DNA from: Austropuccinia psidii
Lineage: Eukaryota > Basidiomycota > Pucciniomycetes > Pucciniales > Sphaerophragmiaceae
Assembly (NCBI GenBank): GCA_023105745.1
Contig: JALGQZ010000002.1
Location: forward strand, 48,954,497 to 49,018,496
DNA: 64,000 nucleotides
Direction: 5' to 3'
Each line of letters starts with the position of its first letter. The stretch's first letter is position 1. Shown here one piece after another: positions 23,304-35,800 of the stretch. The notes below the pieces were generated by a model. That model made no database searches, had not been told where the DNA came from, and saw nothing but the letters and a program-made list of their open reading frames with translations. A program made the translations under genes and the position numbers.

Positions 23304-25955
23304 AGAATCTTTAAGTTTCTTTGGGCCTTTGATTTTATTAAAATTCAAGGTTGAAACTAAAACTAAGTCCCCTACTTTGAAGTCTGGTACTTTGTGACTC
23401 TTGTCCCACTTCTGCTTTGCATAATCAAAAGCATCATCCATACTTTGTTTTGCGTGGTGTTTTACTTTATCAAGCATTATCTTGAAGCTGGAGGCTGTAG
23501 GATGAATGTCAATCAAGTCTTTCCTCAGTGTGTCTGCTGGGAGTCTTGGATTCCATCCTTTTTCTAACATAGCAGGAGTTTGTCCTGTGGAAGAATGGAC
23601 TGATGTCTTGCATGCCAATTCTAGTGCAGGTATCAGAGTGCACCAGTCATGGGTAAAGCCATCTGAGTCTTTGAATTCTAATCCATAAGCACAGAATCTC
23701 CTGATCATGTCTTCTAAAGTCTGAATCATCCTCTCTGCTAGCCCATCTGTTTGAGGGTGATATGCTGTAGAGAATGATAACTTAGTCCCAAACAATCTAT
23801 GAAGATTGGTCCAAAGTGCAGATGTGAACTTGGGATCTCTGTCACTTATGATATTCTTGAATAATCCTGTATGAGAAATAACTCTACTCCATAAAAGAAG
23901 AGCTGTATCCATAGCAGTGTCATCTTTATGACATGGTAAGAATATGGGAGTTTTTCTATATCTGTCTACAATGACTAGACAAGCATTATAACTCCTGTCA
24001 CCACTTGGAGGAAGTGCTGTGACCCAATCCATGTGAACAACTTCCCAAGGGGATTTTGGTTCTTGAATATGGATCATTAATCCAAATTTCTTGCCTGTAC
24101 TCCTGTTTGCTTTTTGGCATCTGTCACAGGTATGGCAATATTCAATGGTTTCTCTTCTCCAAGATTGCCACCATGCACAATTCTTCACTTTTTCAAGTGT
24201 TCTGTCTTCTGACAGGTGTCCAGAGTAGATACTATCATGACATTCATGAAGAATGGTATTGATAAGTAATCTACTGCACAATGTCATAACACAAGAATGT
24301 TTTGTTCTGTGGTAAATGATTCCATCAAACAAGTGAAATCTTCCTTCAGAATAGGAATTTTTCCAAACTTCATCAAGTGCATTAACTAAAGATGTATCTT
24401 TGCAGTCTTTATCTAATAAGGAAGTCAAGATATGGCAATTCTTGTCTTGTTTATAAGATTCTCTGACTTCCTCAAAGAATTCAGTTCCAATATCAGTTAT
24501 GTTAATTCCTTCAATTGGAATCTGTGGTTCAGCTTCCAAAGGTACATAAGCTGGGTTATCAGGAGTGTTGGCTAAAGCCCATCTACTAAGTCCATCAGCA
24601 TTCTTGTGAATGTTTCCTGATTTATGAACTATAGTCATGTTTCCTCTATATTCTTGAATAGCTATTTGCCATCTCAACATATGTCTGATGGGAGTTTTCA
24701 TGTTAAGAAGTGATTTTACTGCATTACAGTCAGTTATTACTTCAAAAACACTGCCATCAAGGTAATAGTGTAATTTCTCAAGTGACCATACCAAACATAA
24801 GCACTCCATTTGGCTTGCACCATATCTGGCTTCTGTTGGTTTGATTTGCCTTGAGATATAACAAACTGGTCCTTCTGTAGGTTTGTCATCAATAATTTGG
24901 ACTTGATTTAGGGCTGCCCCTAACCCATCTCCACATGCATCAATGTACAACTTAAAAGGAATATTCCAGTCAGGCATGAGGAGTAAAGGTGCTTCTGTAA
25001 GGTCTCTCTTTATCTTCTCATAAGCTTTAATTCTTTCCTGTGTAATCTCAAATACAGTCTGTTGATCACAGATTCTATAGAGTGATTTGGCTAGAATTGC
25101 AAAGTATTTTAAATGTTGCCTAAAGTAACTAGCAAATCCAAGAAAAGACATCATTTCTTTTTTATTCTGGGGTATTGGCTTAAGTAGTACTGCTGCCACT
25201 TTATTTTTGTCAATACCCAAGCTAAAACCAGAAACAACATGTCCTAATGCTTTTAGTTCATCAAAACCAAAGTTGCATTTCTTAAGTGAAATTTTCATAT
25301 TCACTTCTGCAACTTTGTGAAGTACTCTTGCAAGTCTTTCAAGGTGCAAAGACCATGAGTCAGAACATATGATAGTATCATCAATATAAATGATAAGCCA
25401 TCCTTCAGACAATTCTATGGGGAAGATGGTATTCATCATTCTTTGATAATGAGATGGAGCATTTTTAATGCCAAATGGCATTCTAAGATACTCAAAAATA
25501 CCACAGTGCGTGAGGATTCTAAGTAATTTCTTAGCTTTAGGCGTCAAAACATTTTGATTGAAGCCTTTCAATGCATCCATTGATGTTATATACTTGGCTT
25601 TGGATAATTGAGTCAAGGTTTCTTGGATTATAGGGATTGGATACCTATCTGGAACTGTGTAGGTATTCAAAGCTCTAAAATGTCCAACCATTCTTGACTT
25701 ATCATTATGCCAAGCAATGATAACAGGTGTTGTCACCTCAACCTCCTCATTATGGCCTACTTTCCTTAGTACACCAAGTTGAATTAACTCTTGGATATGT
25801 TTCTCCAAGGCTTCTCTAGCTCTGGGACTGGCTGGATAAGCTGGTCCTCTAAGTACTGGGGGATATGGTCTGTCAATATTAAGAGTAATATCAACCTCAT
25901 GTCCTCTTATAGCACCTAATGGTTCATTATCAGAGGAAAATGCAATATCGTATGT
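23244..25955 (-). pseudogene. Reverse transcriptase, RNase H and integrase, element A
   Basis: About 900 codons open after the stop. [10 protein letters not shown] carries the first catalytic Asp, [10 protein letters not shown] holds the YIDD box. The normally conserved Asp in RMVGDFRALN is His. RNase [24 protein letters not shown] and ITDCNAV. Integrase: H2C2 finger (HECH...GHLS...CHTCDRC), then D in [12 protein letters not shown] in [12 protein letters not shown] and E in [11 protein letters not shown]. The end reads [14 protein letters not shown] because one base is missing near 23296-23305 compared with family B (KLKDSFAGPF), so the frame shifts at the GPY/F-like module. Confidence 0.9.
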
Positions 25956-27110
25956 TTATAACACGTCAATAAGTTCATTCCTCATTTTTGGTGACAAAGA
26001 TGGATTAATCTGTGCTTCAACAAGTTGATTAGACACAAATTCATCTTTATAAGTATCTTTGACAGAAGATACCACAGATATTTGTTTTGGCATATTGGAA
26101 AAGGCAAATTTTTTTCTTTTGTTATCCCCAATTGTGAAATATATGTCTTTATGGTTATTGATGTCAATACCATAGATATTCAAGTAATCATTTCCAAGAA
26201 TGATGTGCTGAGATGTGCAATTATCCATTACAACAATTTCAGTTTTCATCCTTACACTTCCTGCTGGGTGTGGGAATACAAGATTAGTGTCTAATATACC
26301 CAAGGGGTACATATTGTTACTGGCACTACTAAATTGTACACCTTCTATTGGTAACAGATGGTTCTTCCATCCAGGAAGTATAATTTGGAGATAATCTTTG
26401 CCCACACAAGTGCAAAATGCCCCTGTATCCAAATTTACTTTGGCTTCAATATCACTCATCAAAACTGATGTGATACAGGATGCTCCAGCAGTATAACCCT
26501 TTCCTCTAGCAGGTTTTGTTTTACACATTCTGGCATCTTGGATATTGGTCAGGTTGCAGCAATCCTCACTATACTGTGGCAAGTGGGTATGGACTTCTGT
26601 GACCTCAAAGAAAGCTGTGATGTTTTCAATGGGATAGTCCTCTACTGGTGTATCTTCAGAGACTGCAGAATCTTGATCAGATTCTTCCTTCTCTTCAGTA
26701 CACTGAATCTCTTCAATGACTTTAACTTCATTGATTTTTGTCTTTTTTGTGCAAGTGTTGGCTAAATGTGAAGTGCTTCCACATTTATGACACTTTAAGG
26801 CAGGTTTTTCTGGTCTCTTATCCTCTCTGGGAATCTTAGAGGTCATCTTGGATTCTGTTGGGATTTTAGACCAAGTTTTACCAATTCTTGTTCTGGAAAT
26901 GATATCTTCCATAGCATTAATGTAGTCTTCTGTTGAACAGGGTTCTACACATCTGCTTTTGATAGCATGTTCCAATTTTCCTCCACACTTTCTTAATATT
27001 TTCATATTAATCATAGTGTCAGACATATCTGGCTGTAAAGCAGATAATCTGTCTTTTTGTTTGAAGAACCAAGTAAGTGATTTATCTTTTTCTGAGTTAA
27101 AAATGGCATT
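25956..27110 (-). pseudogene. Gag C-terminus and protease, element A
   Basis: Same frame as gag, directly after its stop. It contains the end of the capsid region (MINMKILRKCGGKLEHAIKS), a complete CCHC zinc knuckle (CHKCGSTSHLANTC near 26790), an acidic linker, and an aspartic protease with VNLDTGAFCTCVGK and later HIILGNDYLNIYGIDI. The active-site triplet is DTG. A TAA stop at 25958-25956 ends the frame at the protease/RT border; translation beyond it is in the same frame. Confidence 0.85.
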
Positions 27111-28631
27111 TTAAAAGGCATTTTCTATTTTAAACCTCCAAGAATTATTGGCCCATTTTGTAATCATTTCAGATTTCCACCAAGACCAATCATGTTTACC
27201 ATGATCAATCCTCATTTTGTAATACCATTTCTTTGCAGTTCTGATAAACAGACAGTGTAATTTTCCCACTATGATTTCATCAGGTATATTAAAGTATTCT
27301 TGCCACATATCAATAGTCCTGATGAATTCAATATGGTTGTATTCTCCTTCACCAGAGAATGTTGGCCATTCTTCTATTTTGGGAATATCTCTTTCAGAGT
27401 AGGCATTTTCTCCCAAGAATGGGGTGAAACTTTCTTTAACAGAACGTTTTTCTTCTGTTAAAGGTGTAGAATGTCTTGGCATATGTGGTTCATGATTCTT
27501 ATGAATTTGTTCCACACTTGCAATTATTTCATTCTTCAACTTCTGCCCTTCATTGTCTTTTTTTGCTAAGTGTATAGCAAATTGGTTGGTATTCTCAACT
27601 ATTTTTAAGATTTGGTCTTGTAAAATTGTAAGTTGATTATTCACCTTAAAAATGGAAAATTCTTCCATCTCATCATGCTGAACTTGGCACATGTTTTCAA
27701 TTCTTTTGCAAGAATTGGTAATTAAGTCAAGTCTGGCATGTGTCACTTGGTGCAATTCAATGTATGTCTTGTCATTTTTCTTTAATTCAACTATATCTGA
27801 TGCAATTTTAGTTAACTTTCTATCAAGTTTACCAATTTCTACATTCATACTAGTCTGTACACCAATTATTTGCGTGGAAAGTTTCTGTTCATCCTTTCCT
27901 GCTCCTTGGCTGTGAATTCCATCAGAGTCCTGGCCATATTGCAGACACTGTCCATGGCTGAAGGCTCCAATTTGGGGATCCTGTACCCTTGTGGGTAGGG
28001 TCTGTGCCAATTGGCTTTGCCTTGATGGTTCTTGGGACCTTTCTGCTTCTTCTGAGGTCCCTTGGGCTTGTCCTCGGACACTTCTGGAGCTGGTTTGGAG
28101 CTGGTAGACGCCACTGGTGTCTCTGTCTCCAAAGCTGGAGTCATTTCCAACTCTTTCTTCTGGTCTATAGATAAAAGACTTTGGTTCTTCAACCAATTCT
28201 TTATCTTTTTGACCTTGTCTTTGCAAGACAGGGGGCTCCATCCTCCTAAGAGTTCTATGGTCTTCTCCTGACCCAGAAAGCTCTTGATGTGTAATTAGGA
28301 GTTCATGCCCCCCTGCCAAAGGCTTGGGCATATTTCCCACTCTTCTTCTTTGGCTGCTATGAACCAATTCTTGTACTGGCTCTGATATATTTCTATTGCT
28401 GCCACTTGAAAATGGTTCAGCCCTAGAAATAATATCATGAATTAGTTCAGGCTCAGAATTCACGTCAAAATCTGTTGGTACAGACCTTGGGGAATGGGGG
28501 GCAACTCTGGCATCCTCCAGATGTGTCTTTCTTGTGGAAGATTTGGCACTTCTGGATTTGGCCTTGCTTCTTCCTTGTCCACATCCATCTGGTTGGACTG
28601 AATAGTTGCTTCCATTTCTAGTATGCACCAT
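27111..28631 (-). pseudogene. Gag N-terminal part, element A
   Basis: The frame opens at ATG 28631 (MVHTRNGSNYSVQ) and runs open to TAA 27113-27111. It holds a Ser/Arg/Gln-rich N-terminal half, a predicted coiled coil near 27870-27560 (MNVEIGKLDRKLTKIASDI, ...) and the capsid-like region with EEWPTFSGEGEYNHIEFIR, AKKWYYKMR and WSWWKSEMITKWANN, the retrotrans_gag pattern. The stop falls in IENAF-stop, where family B has Glu, so GAA to TAA is likely. The frame continues unchanged after it. The N-terminal half overlaps the conserved second frame. Confidence 0.85.
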
Positions 28632-28840
28632 TTTCACATCAATTTAAATATAAAAGTGAAAATAGAAGATAAAATACACACCTTTTGGTGGTAATTTAGC
28701 CTTTTCTGAGTTAAATAAGGTGCCTCTTTTAGCAATTTTCACCTCAATACTTTCCTCAGATTCTGCTTCTGAAGATTCAGGACTATTGATGTATCTTTTA
28801 CTGAGTCTGTTGCCAGCTGCACAGTATTTGATTAAAGACA
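27866..28840 (-). other. Spliced second reading frame overlapping gag, element A
   Basis: Exon 1 (28840-28682) reads SLIKYCAAGNRLSKRY...KAKLPPK and ends AAAAG before GTGTGT. The acceptor TAG lies inside the gag start (ATG-GTG-CAT-AC-TAG), so exon 2 starts at 28617. This phase-1 intron of 64 bp removes the gag ATG and puts exon 2 in a frame different from gag. Exon 2 reads EMEATIQSNQMDVDKEEARP, EIYQSQYKNWFIAAKEEEW, GGWSPLSCKDKVKKIKNW and ends PYPQGYRIPKLEPSAMDSV...ARTLMEF. The same blocks occur in families B and C. In this copy three stops interrupt it (28462-28460, 28444-28442, 28297-28295). No ATG opens exon 1, so a further upstream exon or internal start is needed. Confidence 0.55.
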
Positions 28841-29231
28841 CTTAAAGAAAAAATATGATAAAAGAAATTATTTTTATGATTTAAGATATTTTTAAAAGAT
28901 TTTTTTATAAGTTTTATTATTTTTTGATATTAAAAAAAATATTCTTTTCAAAGAAAAAGGTATTAAAATTTAAGAATTTGAATAAAAAATTAAGTCAGAG
29001 TAACTCAAAGAATAATTTTATAAGTTTTTGGATGTGAAAAAGCCACGTGTAAAAACAGTACAAAATTAAACCAAAATCCTCAATGAAATAAGATTTTAAG
29101 ACAATTTCAAAAAATAAAAATAATTTTTTCTTTAAATTGAAGAAAAGAAAATATTAAATTAATATATTTTAGAACTTAAAAATATATTAATTAAGGGTAC
29201 AAGGTTCAAAAAACACGGCCAGGCCCCCAAA
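28841..29231 (-). other. PBS and leader of element A
   Basis: Directly inside the 5' LTR the coding strand reads TTTGGGGGCCTGGCCGTG, a GC-rich island in AT-rich DNA. The TGG two bases in suits a tRNA 3' CCA end. I could not name the tRNA. The same box follows the LTRs of families B and C. The rest is an A/T-rich leader ending in TTTAAG before the first exon; it may contain an intron. Confidence 0.6.
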
Positions 29232-31160
29232 TGTAAGATGTGACTATGAAACTGATGATAATATTACTATTAATCAACAGTACTATGTCTGTTCTTATGA
29301 AATATAATAATAAAATATTATTATAACCACAATTAAATAATTAAAGAATTATTTCTTTCACGTGTTAAGCACTACTAGTGATTTTAACAGTGAGCAAGTA
29401 ATTGTCTACAAGAATCAATTACAAGAAGAATTTAATAATAAAAACTTCTTTTATTCAAATAATCAAATTATTTGAATATATAATTATCTTTTGCAAGAAT
29501 AATTATAAAGCTAATCCTTGAAGAAAACTATTACTAGAGAAAAACTTTAAGAATTAAAGATAAATCACTCACTAATATTCCAAAGAACTGATTGAAAGAT
29601 AAGATAGAGAGATTTGACGTAGAATTGTGGATTTAGAGGATCAAAATGAATTTATAAATGTATTACAACAATATATAGTTGATTTCTATGATTTCACGTC
29701 TTTCTGATTGATTCTGAAAGAATAAAACACTTAAGAAAAGTTTTAACTAATACTTACTTGTTGGTAATACTGATATAAATGATTAATAAGATGATGATGA
29801 TGATACGGAAAAAACAGCAAGAAGAGGCTTCTTTTAAGTCAACAACAGCTCACAGAGGCGTGCCATGGAGCAAACTGAAAAACCAGTGAGTGAGAAAACA
29901 ATAAACCTTTCTGGATTAATGATTGTATCATCTGTTGTCACGTAAGATTATCATAATTACTTAATTGATGCTTTTACGTGACTACCAACCCCAATATGGT
30001 TAAGAATAAAAGGAGTAACATCTGTAAATCTTCTTTTATTCAAAAATAATCATTGATTTCTCAAAGTTATCAATGTTATTGCCAATTTCATCACAGGTTT
30101 TAATTACTGTGAATTTTTGAAGATTCAGTGTTTCACGTAGAATGGTCAAAAATGGACTAGAAGTAAAACTTTTAATTTTACTAGTAAATCTGTAACTCTT
30201 TTTGGTTGTACCATAGATAATACAGTTCTCTATTGGCCCTAAAAGTTTCATAAAGATTCATTAAGAATTGTATTTTTAATGAATTTTTGAAGTTTTTACC
30301 TGATTTCTACGTAGAATTGCAAATATCAGTGTTTCACTGGTTGCTATGAGGTAAATCAATGGATACAAGTCCAAAAAGGGTTTTGATTACTCTTTTGGGG
30401 TTTATCCATGGAAAGTCATTAAGAATTGACGTGGTTACAGGAGTCTAAGTAGCTCTTTACCTCCTTGGCACGTCAAAATAGCAGGTTATTTGCTATTTTC
30501 TTAAGATTTACAGTAGTTGTGACATGGTAACCAAGTTCCCAAAGAGGTTTAGTTTACCAATTGGGTCAAGATCAGCCATGGAACCAAGATTTGGAGCTAT
30601 CCACACCTCTGAGTCCTCAGAAGTTGGGTACCCTGGCTCTCTTTGATGTCTTTTGTCCCCCTTGCCTATTTTTTACGTCAAAATAGTAATTTAAGCTTCA
30701 AGTGAGATATCCACTATGGGTGTACCAAAAGTCCATGTAAGAATACCATGATATTAAGTGCTCAAAACATGCATAACACTATTCTTAGTGTATATGTAAC
30801 ATGGGATTTCTCACTTTCCCATTATTTTGGCGTGAAATTAAGAAAAACAAAAATTTTCACGGATCTTTTATGTGGTATTGATGATGTGGTATTGAAGTAT
30901 TTTCCATTTTACCACCTCAAAGAGTTAATTTGAGCTTATTCACTCTATGGAGCTACCCTAGGTGAATTTTTGTGTAGAATCCAAATCTGGCCTTAAATCC
31001 ATGGATTTACTTACTCAATAAAAAGTTATTCATCTTTTCTGAAATTGAAAATGATGAATTTTGAATATATGCATGATTTATGAGTTATGTATAATTCAAA
31101 ATTTCTTTTTAAGATAATTGTGGCCTATTTGGGTATGTAAAATATACCTCAAGGCTCACA
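29232..31160 (-). repeat. 5' LTR of element A
   Basis: 1929 bp, TG...CA. It carries a hairpin (30475-30499) and a CACGTG E-box-like hexamer (near 29358-29363). Short ORFs inside it are judged noncoding, because the copies differ mostly by replacement changes. Confidence 0.95.
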
Positions 31161-31368
31161 ATAATAAAGAGATTTCAAATATATTAATTATTATATATTA
31201 ATATATTTATTTAATAATATAATTATTTTTATACCATAATTATAATAATTCTTTATTATTTTAATTATTTCTTTATCTTATTTATTTTGTTTATAAAAAA
31301 AATTAATAATAAAATAAGTAAAATATTAATAATTTTTTTTACTTATTGTTTAATAGTTAAAACTTACA
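31161..31368 (+). repeat. Gypsy family-B solo LTR, right part
   Basis: Continues the LTR interrupted at 20866: ATAATAAAGAGATTT..., then the ATTATAATAATTCTTTATTATT block and TACTTATTGTTTAATAGTTAAAACTTACA. It aligns with 43888-44135 of the intact family-B LTR. The bases at both junctions (ATGAT at 20862-20866, ATAAT at 31161-31165) are the probable TSD of element A. Confidence 0.85.
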
Positions 31369-31789
31369 AAGAAGATCCTCAAAAAAAAAAAAAAAATTTT
31401 TTTTTTTTTTTTTAATTTTTAATTTTTAATTTTTTTTTTTTGACCAATTTGATAAAAAAAAAAATTTATTAAAATTTTTTTAAAACTTAATAAATTTTCC
31501 TTCCTTTTTTTTGCTTAGTTTAAAAAAATTGAAGGGTTTTTAATCTTGAAAATCAAAAAAAAAAACCAAAAGGACATAATTTTTTTGTGGGGAATTTTTC
31601 TTTTTCTTTTTTTTTTTAGTAGGAAAAGTGATGAAAAGCTCCAAAAAAAAAAATTAAATTGGTTTTTTTTTCTTTTTTTTTTGTTCATTTTTATAATTAA
31701 ATTGAGATTTCCATTTATGAAATTAATTTGATTCAAAAAAAAAATAATTTATGGTATTATTGAAAGTTAAAAATTCTAATTATGGAATT
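31369..31789. other. AT-rich low-complexity spacer
   Basis: Poly-A and poly-T blocks and simple T/A words. No gene or terminal repeat recognised. Confidence 0.5.
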
Positions 31790-32045
31790 AAAGGTGCCAT
31801 AAGTGTCATCAAAAATTCTATAAAATGCCATAAATGATATACAAAGTGACATAAATGGCATCAAAAGTTTCATAACAAGGCCATAAATGGAATTAAAAGT
31901 GAAATTTATATTATTTATGTAATTATTTACAGTTTCATAAATGGTTTTAACAGTGCCATTTATGGAATCAACAGTAACATAATAATGCCATTTATACAGT
32001 TAAAAGTGCCATAAATCCAATCAAAAATGACATTTAGACAATGCC
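31790..32045. repeat. Degenerate array of about 21-bp units
   Basis: About ten copies of a unit like GTGCCATAAATGGCATCAAA, many with the internal palindrome GCCATAAATGGC, some truncated or with insertions. The array ends just before a MULE-type end, so it may be the subterminal array of a second MULE. Confidence 0.7.
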
Positions 32046-32075
32046 ATCAATAGCTAAATTTAAATTAAAAAACAC

Positions 32076-32210
32076 CAATTATGTGTTTTTACCAAAAAAA
32101 TAAGCTTGTTTTTTTTACCAATTTATGAAAAAAACAAATAAGTTTTTAGTAAAAAAATTTAAGGGCTTACATGTTTTTACCAAATTTGTTATGTGGGTTT
32201 ACCAAAACCC
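32076..32210 (-). mobile_element. End of a second MULE, decayed
   Basis: Carries the same motif set as the right end of the MULE at 9056-9190: TATGTGTTTTTACCA, TTTTTAGTAAAAA, AAGGGCTTACATGTTTTTACC and the outer TTTACCAAAACCC. No matching left end was found, so this is a fragment or a derivative with a lost end. It abuts a family-B LTR on its right. Confidence 0.7.
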
Positions 32211-32897
32211 TAAAAATGAATATATTAATATTTGATAAACAATATACTTATGGAAATTTATTATTATTACCAAAAAATGATAAATGTGTAAGAAATTCTT
32301 ATTTTACTATAAAAAAAATTATAACAACAATATTACTAATATTAAAGTTATATATTCATATGAATACTATTTATATTGATAAAAAAATTATTAAAAATAA
32401 TGATAAAGAGAAAATTATTATGAAAAAGAGAAATAAATTACTTTTAACACTTAATATAATAATTTTGAATAAATCAATTCCTAATAATTTAAATAAAACT
32501 TATTTAAATTGTATTTATAATTGAAAATAAAAGAAATTACCAATATTCTTAATTTTAAACCAAATTAAATATTTCAAAGATAAATTGACAAAAATCATTG
32601 AATATTGATTTAACCAAATCAAAAGTGGTGATTACTAGAAAGATGAACTTTTTTCTTTAATAATATAATAGAATTAAATAAAAGAGAATAAATATTTTAA
32701 ATTTTGATTTAATATTTTTAGTGTTTTTGATGCATCTGAGGGGGAAATGGAGGAAAAAAAGCTCTATTTATAGTAAAATCCTCCCCTATCTAGTCCAGAA
32801 GTCTTCTGGTAGACGTTACTGATGGTCTCCACTTGAATTTATCAGTATTTTAAGGCTTAGTGATGATTACATCATAATTAAACCCATTTATCTCAAT
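32211..32897 (-). repeat. Gypsy family-B LTR on -, part 1
   Basis: Colinear with the reverse complement of family-B LTRs: the U5 A/T part at 32220-32540, the CTGAGGGG...GCTCTATTTATAG promoter region at 32735-32775, and TAGTGATGATTACATCAT. It is broken at 32897 by a TIR element and resumes at 36878. Its outermost part at the left, about 300 bp, is lost at the MULE end. Confidence 0.75.
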
Positions 32898-35800
32898 CAC
32901 CATGAGCGAATTGGATACACCTGAGAGCAGGTGTTTCATTTGGAAATTAGGTTGGAATTAATTTGGAGTGAGCTTGGAACCTTCCTGTGAAATAGGTTGG
33001 AACCAGAATTCAAATGTTTGTTAGTGTTCCCAGTTCTTCCAAGACACTGGAATATTACAGAATTTCTCAGAGTTTTGTCTTTTTTCAACTGGATGGAGTA
33101 AGTAGAGAATATAGTATGTCAAGAATATTTCAATTTATATTCTTATCATAATATTAATATTTTTCAAAATGAAAATTTCATCTCAATATTTATTTTCCAT
33201 TTAGAAAATCCCAGTTCTTTTGGAGGACAAAATTCTTCAAAACCACTCTTGAAGATGAGAAAATCCTTCACATGTCTTTATTACTGACTTAATGTTTTTT
33301 TGGAGATATAAATTCTTATTTCTTATTAAAAAACTGGCTCACAAATATCAAAATTATCTTTTTTAAGCTTTAGCCTCTTCTTTAGAAGCTGGATTGATGA
33401 GGATTTTTTTTCAGGTTTTTTTTAAAATTTTTGCAACCTCAGAAAGAAAAGATAAAGGATGTTATATTTTTTTTAAATGAAATTATTTCCCCAAAGATAA
33501 AAAAAACTATATATATCATTTTGTTTATTTATTAGAATTACTAGAAATTATTTCCTATTTTTTTCATTTTCTTATTCTTTTTTATAATGAATGAATTTAA
33601 TCAATTTCTACTATAAGCACAAACATTGATATTTTTTATTGAGACAGTCAATTCATATTTCTTGTTTAAAGTTTTGATTTATCAGCTCAAAATAGAAGTA
33701 GTGGGCTTTATTCAAAAAAGCCCCTGCTACTGCAGGAAATCATTAATTTTTGAATTAAATTACAATAGAAGGCCCATAATGGAAGCTACTGTAAAATTGT
33801 CAACAATTGTCGACAATATTACATAAGCAAGAGTTAAAGCTGCTGTACTGTGATAAACTTGATATATTTTTGAAAATTGTTATAGTAAAAATCCTTGTAA
33901 AGGCCTGTTACTGTAATTTTTATTTAAAAAAAGATATAAAAGTAAATAAAAACCAGTTTCCAAATATTAAAGTCAAACTCAGTAAAACTTAATAAAAGCA
34001 CAAAAAAAGAAAAAATTCATAAAAAAATCAAAATAACATATTACCATAAAATATGGATAAAAAACTCAAAAAAAAAATGATTAAAAAGATAAAGAAAACT
34101 TTTATATAGTAGCATAAAGGAAGCTATTTATACTGTCTTTCTCCAAAACATATAATTTGAGCTTTATTTAAATAATGAAGGTAAACACAATTAAAATCTT
34201 ATGGATGTTCTCATATTTCATATCTTTGAGGTAAATATATCATTTTACATTGATTATTTTTTATAAAGAAAATCTTTTTAGGATATTATTTATGGCTTTT
34301 TGTTACTGTTTTGTTTTCAAAATAGAAGTTTAAATGATATTTATGTTTAAAAATAAATTCAGAAATACCAATAGGAGTATATATTTAATTCAATATAATT
34401 CCAATAATATTAATCAGAAATTGAAGATTTCTTATTGTAATAAAGAAGGACCACTTCACTTAATTTCTTAGAGCTCTCTGCCCATAAAGAATAGTATTAT
34501 GTCAAAAAAATAGCAAAATACTTGATTTTACTTCAATCCTGCTCAAAACTCCATAATATTCATATTAATCATATTTTTCTTATTTTTAAATGTTCAACAG
34601 AATTCACTCTAATTTTTGAATACATATATTTGCAAATTTCTATCAAAGTCTCATTGATAAAAATAATAAAACTAATGTCTTATAGTGATAACGAATTCAT
34701 TTTTTGTAAAGAAAAGCTATCAATGGGCTCAAGAATTCCTGGATAGAAACCTTTAACATATTTCAATCAAAATATAATATTAATGGTGTCGATTCCTTTG
34801 TGAATTATTTATAATGACAATTGAATAATTAAGACATTATTCAGACCATGGTTTTATTATCAGTGGACAGGGCTCAGAAGTGATCTTTGTCACACTTTAA
34901 TCTTAATTCACAACAAGGTCTAACTTACTTATCAGGCCTGCCTCTATTGAATTATAATTATATAAAATCCTTAATGTCTTCATTGAGTGTAAATACTAGG
35001 TAAAAACAGTAACTGTTACTGTATTATCCTTTGAAAACATTTGAAGTAGCTGAATACATGCTTTTCTTAACTGAATCTTACAAACATCTTCTTATTGTTA
35101 ATTTATCATTTCTTCAGGCTGTAAAATATATAGAATTAAACTTAAACTCACAAACCTACCATGATATTTATAAATATTTTTTGAGAAATAAATTTTTTAA
35201 AGTAAAAAATTTCTACCAGTTGTTTTGCCTTCATTTAATATGGCATCACCATTATTTGAAAATAAAAAATTGAGTTGTTTTATTTATTTTCAAATCTGAA
35301 GCTTTCAATTATTTTAAATGGCTTCTGAGACTTTATATTAGCTTGAATGAAATTGTTAATAGAGATATATGAAGTTTTCCCTGATAAATTTAAGGAAATA
35401 TTATGGTAGAGAAATGGGAAAATCATTTTTTTATATTAGTTTTGATAATATTAGTTTTTTATTTTTTAGTATTGAAAAAGTCAAAATCCATGTTTATATA
35501 CTTGAAGCTATAAGCCAACCAAGTTCAGATACAATTTTGAATTGTATGGTGCATTGAGAGCTCTCCATAAATACTAATAGTGGTAAAATGGGATTAGTAT
35601 TAAGGGAATTGTATTTAAAATTCAAATAAAATATACAATACAGCCAACATGAACCAAAAATTTATTACACAGAATTATATCTTTATAAAGTATTTTTAAA
35701 TTATCAAATGATTTCTCACATTTATTTTTTTTAGTAATATTTATACCTGAAGATTACATTTAATCATATTTCACACAAACATCAGAATTTTTAAAGCTTT

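Larger units (their letters stand above)
20867..31160 (-). mobile_element. Full-length Ty3/Gypsy chromovirus-type retrotransposon, family A
   Basis: Two LTRs of identical length (1929 bp each: 29232-31160 upstream and 20867-22795 downstream in the sense of transcription) flank a 6.4-kb interior coding on -. The LTRs start TGTGAGCC and end CATCTTACA on the coding strand and differ by scattered substitutions only. Order: PBS box, leader, short exon, gag, protease, RT, RNase H, integrase, chromodomain, polypurine tract. Two stops and one frameshift disable the polyprotein. The equal LTR lengths and few breaks make this the youngest of the three Gypsy copies. Confidence 0.95.

Noticed and set aside
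23296..23305. Programmed frameshift in the integrase of element A
   Set aside because: Family B keeps this region in one frame, so the shift is a single-base deletion.
25956..27113. Programmed stop read-through between gag and pol in element A
   Set aside because: The stops at 27113-27111 and 25958-25956 are not at matching places in families B and C, and the first lies within the capsid region, so they are mutations rather than recoding sites.
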